From positions 1 to 64,000 of the forward strand of contig JH993971.1 in NCBI GenBank assembly GCA_000316135.1: a DNA stretch of 64,000 nt, written 5' to 3'. The first letter of the stretch is position 1, and every line of letters begins with the position of its first letter. The notes under the pieces are model-generated. The model did no database searches and was not told the origin of the DNA. It saw nothing but the letters and a program-made list of their open reading frames with translations. This DNA comes from Trachipleistophora hominis. Lineage: Eukaryota; Microsporidia; Pleistophoridae. Both the position numbers and the translations under genes were made by a program. Of the stretch, positions 60,651 through 64,000 are shown one piece after another.

Positions 60651-62607
60651 TTAATGGGGCAAGAAATTTAAAATTAATTTGATCAGTGAACAACGCACCA
60701 TTTAATTTCCAATATTACGAATTATACAATAAAACAGTTATAAATAATATATTTTGGCATGGTTAAGTTGCCATTAGTACAATTATTTTGTATATTTATG
60801 AGATTTATTGTTTCATAATAGATCTAACAATAAAACGTAGAAGTATACCAACAATGATATCTCCGTTTTAACCATAGTTTTAGTGTATTTCGATAGTTTA
60901 ATATAATTATTGATGACGGCAGAATGATCTGGCTGTTGTTATATAATATATCAAAGTTATAATAATACTTACTCGGTAAATTGAATCTAGTTTATTCCAT
61001 TCCACGTCTTTCTCATGCCTTTATTGCTAGTATAAGGCGAGATAGGATACGAGTATGGTTTAAATGATATGGTATACTTTCAATAAATAAAAAATCTGTA
61101 TGATTCAGATAGAATAACGACGTTCATTCAAATCATAGTAAAGGAAACGGATGTTTGAAATATATTCTTTAAAGACTCCATTCATGTTTAAATTATGTGA
61201 TTTGATCATGTTTCAGATATAAAAGTAAATTTTTTTGATAAATGTTCCAAAATATTTTGATATAAAGGACTTGGTAGATCATTCTTTGCTTTAGGATTTA
61301 TAATACGCTTATGGAAAACAATAAACTCGTAAAATAAAATTGATTTTGTATTTTATACATATACATTAGTGCTATATTAGTCTTTGGAGAAAATATTACC
61401 AGCTACTAATGGATAAGTGATTAACTTTTCGTAGATGTCCTCGCTAGTGCTGAAATTCGTTATGACCTACGTTTGTACTAACAACCGGATGTTTTTGTTT
61501 AATAATAAAAGATTATTAGTTGTAGAAAAGTGTTTTATATTTTTTTAATAGAAATGTATTAGACAACATTTTACCTTTGCTATTACTGATTGTTGATCTC
61601 ATATTCGCCTATAAATATGCGTATGTTATAGAGTGAGGAAATTATATAAATTGGTGTTATTTTTCAAGATGACATTTATTAATTCAAAATATTCTAATAA
61701 TAGCTAAATTTATCCAATTATAATTTAATATAAACATTTAGCTAATAATATTCATCTATTTTAGATTTTTTCTACGAGAAGCGTGGTGGCAAGTGTTTAA
61801 TAAGTGCAATAATAATTATTGGCAATATAAAATTCCCATCCTCTACGTTCAAACCAAAAGATATACAAATTTAGCTTATAAGAAAAAATCTTATATCAAA
61901 GACATTAAAACATACCAAAGATGTGCGATTACTACGCAATTTATTTTTTTAAGTTACTCAACTATAGCAAACGGCATTGTCTTTTTCACCGGATTATTGC
62001 AAAAGCGGATTTTTCCATAATTGACATTTATTTTTTCAACCCGTTTCGATGTAAAAAAACCACAGAAACTTGGGGATTTTAGTAGTAGTTTACTCGCCAT
62101 CTGGCGAGAAAGTAAGTTAAATTTATTGATTTATCAAATATATCATACCAATGGATTACAACTTTGATTGAATCACTTCATCAAAATCCTTTATCCTATA
62201 AAACTGTTTTTAGATTTTATATCACACCCGAAGGATTGGTTGGTTCCTGGTACCAATTTGCTATTTATAACGAACATGTTGTTGGCGTCAGAATATTTTT
62301 ATTTAAAATATATTTTTTTCAAAAAACTTCTCATCATTTGGCGCAATTCAAATTAAGCTTTGTTTCCTTCTTGATCAAAAAACAGAAAATCACTCACATG
62401 TGCCATTGGTTGCACCAAACTATTTTACTATTCAAATTACCAATGATTTTAATCGTGATGAATTAATTTACTCGTGAAACTTCACAATTAACCTTTATAG
62501 GCTAATACGATATTAAAATTATAATTTTACAATTTGCTAAATTCAAACATTGAAATAAACCATTTTAAAGGAGCTTATGCATATAAAGAAAGATTTGCCC
62601 TTGTAGT
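60651..62607. other. AT-rich spacer with possible decayed coding sequence
   Basis: 60.7-61.7 kb is plain AT-rich. From about 61770 to 62560 several overlapping frames stay open for 60-100 codons without ATG starts (61793-62020, 62164-62466, 62534-62731). Their products look protein-like in patches (for example QWITTLIESLHQNPLSYKTV), as if from a gene broken by frameshifts. I could not identify a parent. Confidence 0.3.
62598..62600 (+). promoter_or_regulatory. CCC tract before homeodomain gene
   Basis: GCCCTTGTAGT directly precedes the ATG at 62608, with CCC 7 nt upstream. Confidence 0.4.
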
Positions 62608-63078
62608 ATGGGACGAAACTCTTCATTTAAAGCTGTTAAATTTATTGACTCTACACATGAAGTTTTACGAAGTTATAATAAACCACAAACATCTAAACGT
62701 AGGAGAACAAAGCTTACTGAAGAACAACTAAATATCTTGGAGGAATCATATCGTATAAACCATCATCCTTCATCTGAAATCAAAGAAGCAGTGGCCGCAA
62801 AAATTGGCATTCCCATAAAAAATGTTCAAATATGGTTCCAGAATAGACGGGCCAAAGATAAAAGTATAAAAGAGCATATTATAGCCGAATCGAAGAGAAG
62901 GGAGGATGAGTCATACTATACGACAAATCGAAGAATAAATTTGGATTTTATGGCCAGAGGCAATTCTGTTAGCACACATCATCATGATTATAATTCTTCG
63001 GCGCGTGACTATTCCATGTATAGAAGTAACTCCCGTAATTCGTACGACGGATCTTATAGCAGCCATGAAAAATACTAA
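62608..63078 (+). CDS. homeodomain transcription factor, 156 aa
   Basis: This is a sequence-specific DNA-binding protein, presumably nuclear. The homeodomain occupies about residues 29-88. Its basic N-terminal arm is SKRRRTKLTEEQ, and the recognition helix is VQIWFQNRRAKDK, with the invariant W, F, N and R residues present. The C-terminus is Y/S/N/R/H-rich and disordered. The protein is a typical size for a microsporidian homeodomain protein. The domain has no obvious TALE three-residue loop insertion. The start is supported by the CCC tract. Confidence 0.92.
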   Translation: MGRNSSFKAVKFIDSTHEVLRSYNKPQTSKRRRTKLTEEQLNILEESYRINHHPSSEIKEAVAAKIGIPIKNVQIWFQNRRAKDKSIKEHIIAESKRREDESYYTTNRRINLDFMARGNSVSTHHHDYNSSARDYSMYRSNSRNSYDGSYSSHEKY

Positions 63079-64000
63079 CACTAGGTTAGGGAATGTAGAG
63101 AGCGGCTGATGAATAACTAATCATAGCATTTAATTTACTTAATCTGTAAAAAAGGATAATTAAATGCTACTTTGATTACTTGTATTTGTATTGTGTTTTT
63201 CATTTTTGAGCCTTCTTCATTTTTAAAATTTTTTTCCATATAAATCATAGAGAAAAATTAAAACCGAAAAAAGTATGAGAAGTTAATTTTAACTTTAGAC
63301 AGTTAGTGATTATAATTAATTAAATTATTAAATAATTAGTCGACATATTTTATATTTTATCAAACGTGTGAATATTTTTGAGTTACTAAAATAAGAATAT
63401 TGAAAAAAACAAGTTGATCATGTTATCATTTTCTGATGCGCTAGTGTTCGTATTTAAAATCACAACAATGACCTGTTTCCAGCATTTTTATTATTAATTC
63501 TCTTGATAATGAAGTAGCCTATACGTAATTATACCAAAAACATTAGAAAACGCTATTTAGTCTAGCATAAACAGTATTTATATCCATAAAAATATTTTAT
63601 TTTGATAAATATTTTGAAACATCTGTGCTGATATTTGATTTTATACTTACCACAATCCTATGAATAACTAAGTAAAAATATTTTTATGAACAATCTTTTT
63701 CTCATTTTAACAAGATACTTTGTCGTAGTCACGAAAATCTCAATTAAGAAACACACCGTTGTCATCGATGAGAATTGCCTTGTATTGGTGCTATTAGCAT
63801 TAAAAAAACGAAATTTAGGATTAATATAATAGGAAGCAATTAATTTATTACTTTACATGCTTAATTAGCTTCGTTTGTAATCCGATAGAATACAATCGCA
63901 CAAAGGTATAGAGTAATTCAAATATATAGCTTTTGTTTAAATGATTTTAAGTTGAATTTAGCAATAGTTTCAGTTTTTTGAATAGTTTATTATCCCAGAA
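63079..64000. other. AT-rich sequence to window end
   Basis: No ORF, RNA gene or repeat copy is recognised. Confidence 0.5.

Overview
The window looks like a piece of a microsporidian nuclear genome: compact eukaryotic genes with no introns that I can see, strongly AT-rich spacers, reduced versions of core eukaryotic proteins, a chitin synthase, and a CCC or GGG tract a few bases upstream of most start codons (the microsporidian start-proximal signal). Gene density is about one per 3 kb, with long repeat-bearing spacers. This fits the larger-genome microsporidia such as Trachipleistophora or Vavraia better than Encephalitozoon; the genus is a guess. Two runs of N (32793-32992 and 57064-57080) show it is a draft assembly.

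Layout. 0.5-12 kb: tRNA-Ser(UGA), an unknown 301-aa protein, chitin synthase, an Rce1-type CAAX protease, CDC7 kinase and a secreted unknown (minus). 12-17.4 kb: glutamyl-tRNA synthetase (minus) and a Cdc37 co-chaperone. 17.4-29.4 kb: a conventional myosin heavy chain gene, GC-rich and full of short perfect palindromes, lying between minisatellites and dispersed repeats. 29.4-38.3 kb: an ABCG half-transporter with two apparent frameshifts, the N gap, a split minus-strand gene, and a very large alpha-helical protein split into two ORFs. 40-48.3 kb: a 1550-aa protein with about ten 85-residue solenoid repeats, a type I membrane protein (minus) and a MADF-like DNA-binding protein. 49-60.7 kb: SRP54, TAF13, an unknown 591-aa protein, RRN3, a 60-aa acidic protein and MRD1. 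62.6-63.1 kb: a homeodomain protein.

The recognisable genes are housekeeping functions: translation (GluRS, tRNA), secretion (SRP54), Pol I and Pol II transcription (RRN3, TAF13), rRNA processing (MRD1), replication control (CDC7), chaperoning (Cdc37), cytoskeleton (myosin II), wall synthesis (CHS) and prenyl-protein processing (Rce1). They are not grouped by pathway. The secreted or membrane proteins (10-11, 40-45 and 45-47 kb) are the likely lineage-specific surface set.

The most notable unlisted structures are: (1) a short A-tailed SINE-like element inserted into another repeat with a perfect 13-bp target-site duplication at 18.1 kb, with relatives across the window; (2) a second repeat family of about 300 bp with five copies; (3) exceptional palindrome density in the myosin gene; (4) the 85-residue repeat architecture; (5) five places where a one-base indel, four of them in a homopolymer run, would rejoin split ORFs. 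The last suggests sequencing error at least as much as real gene decay.
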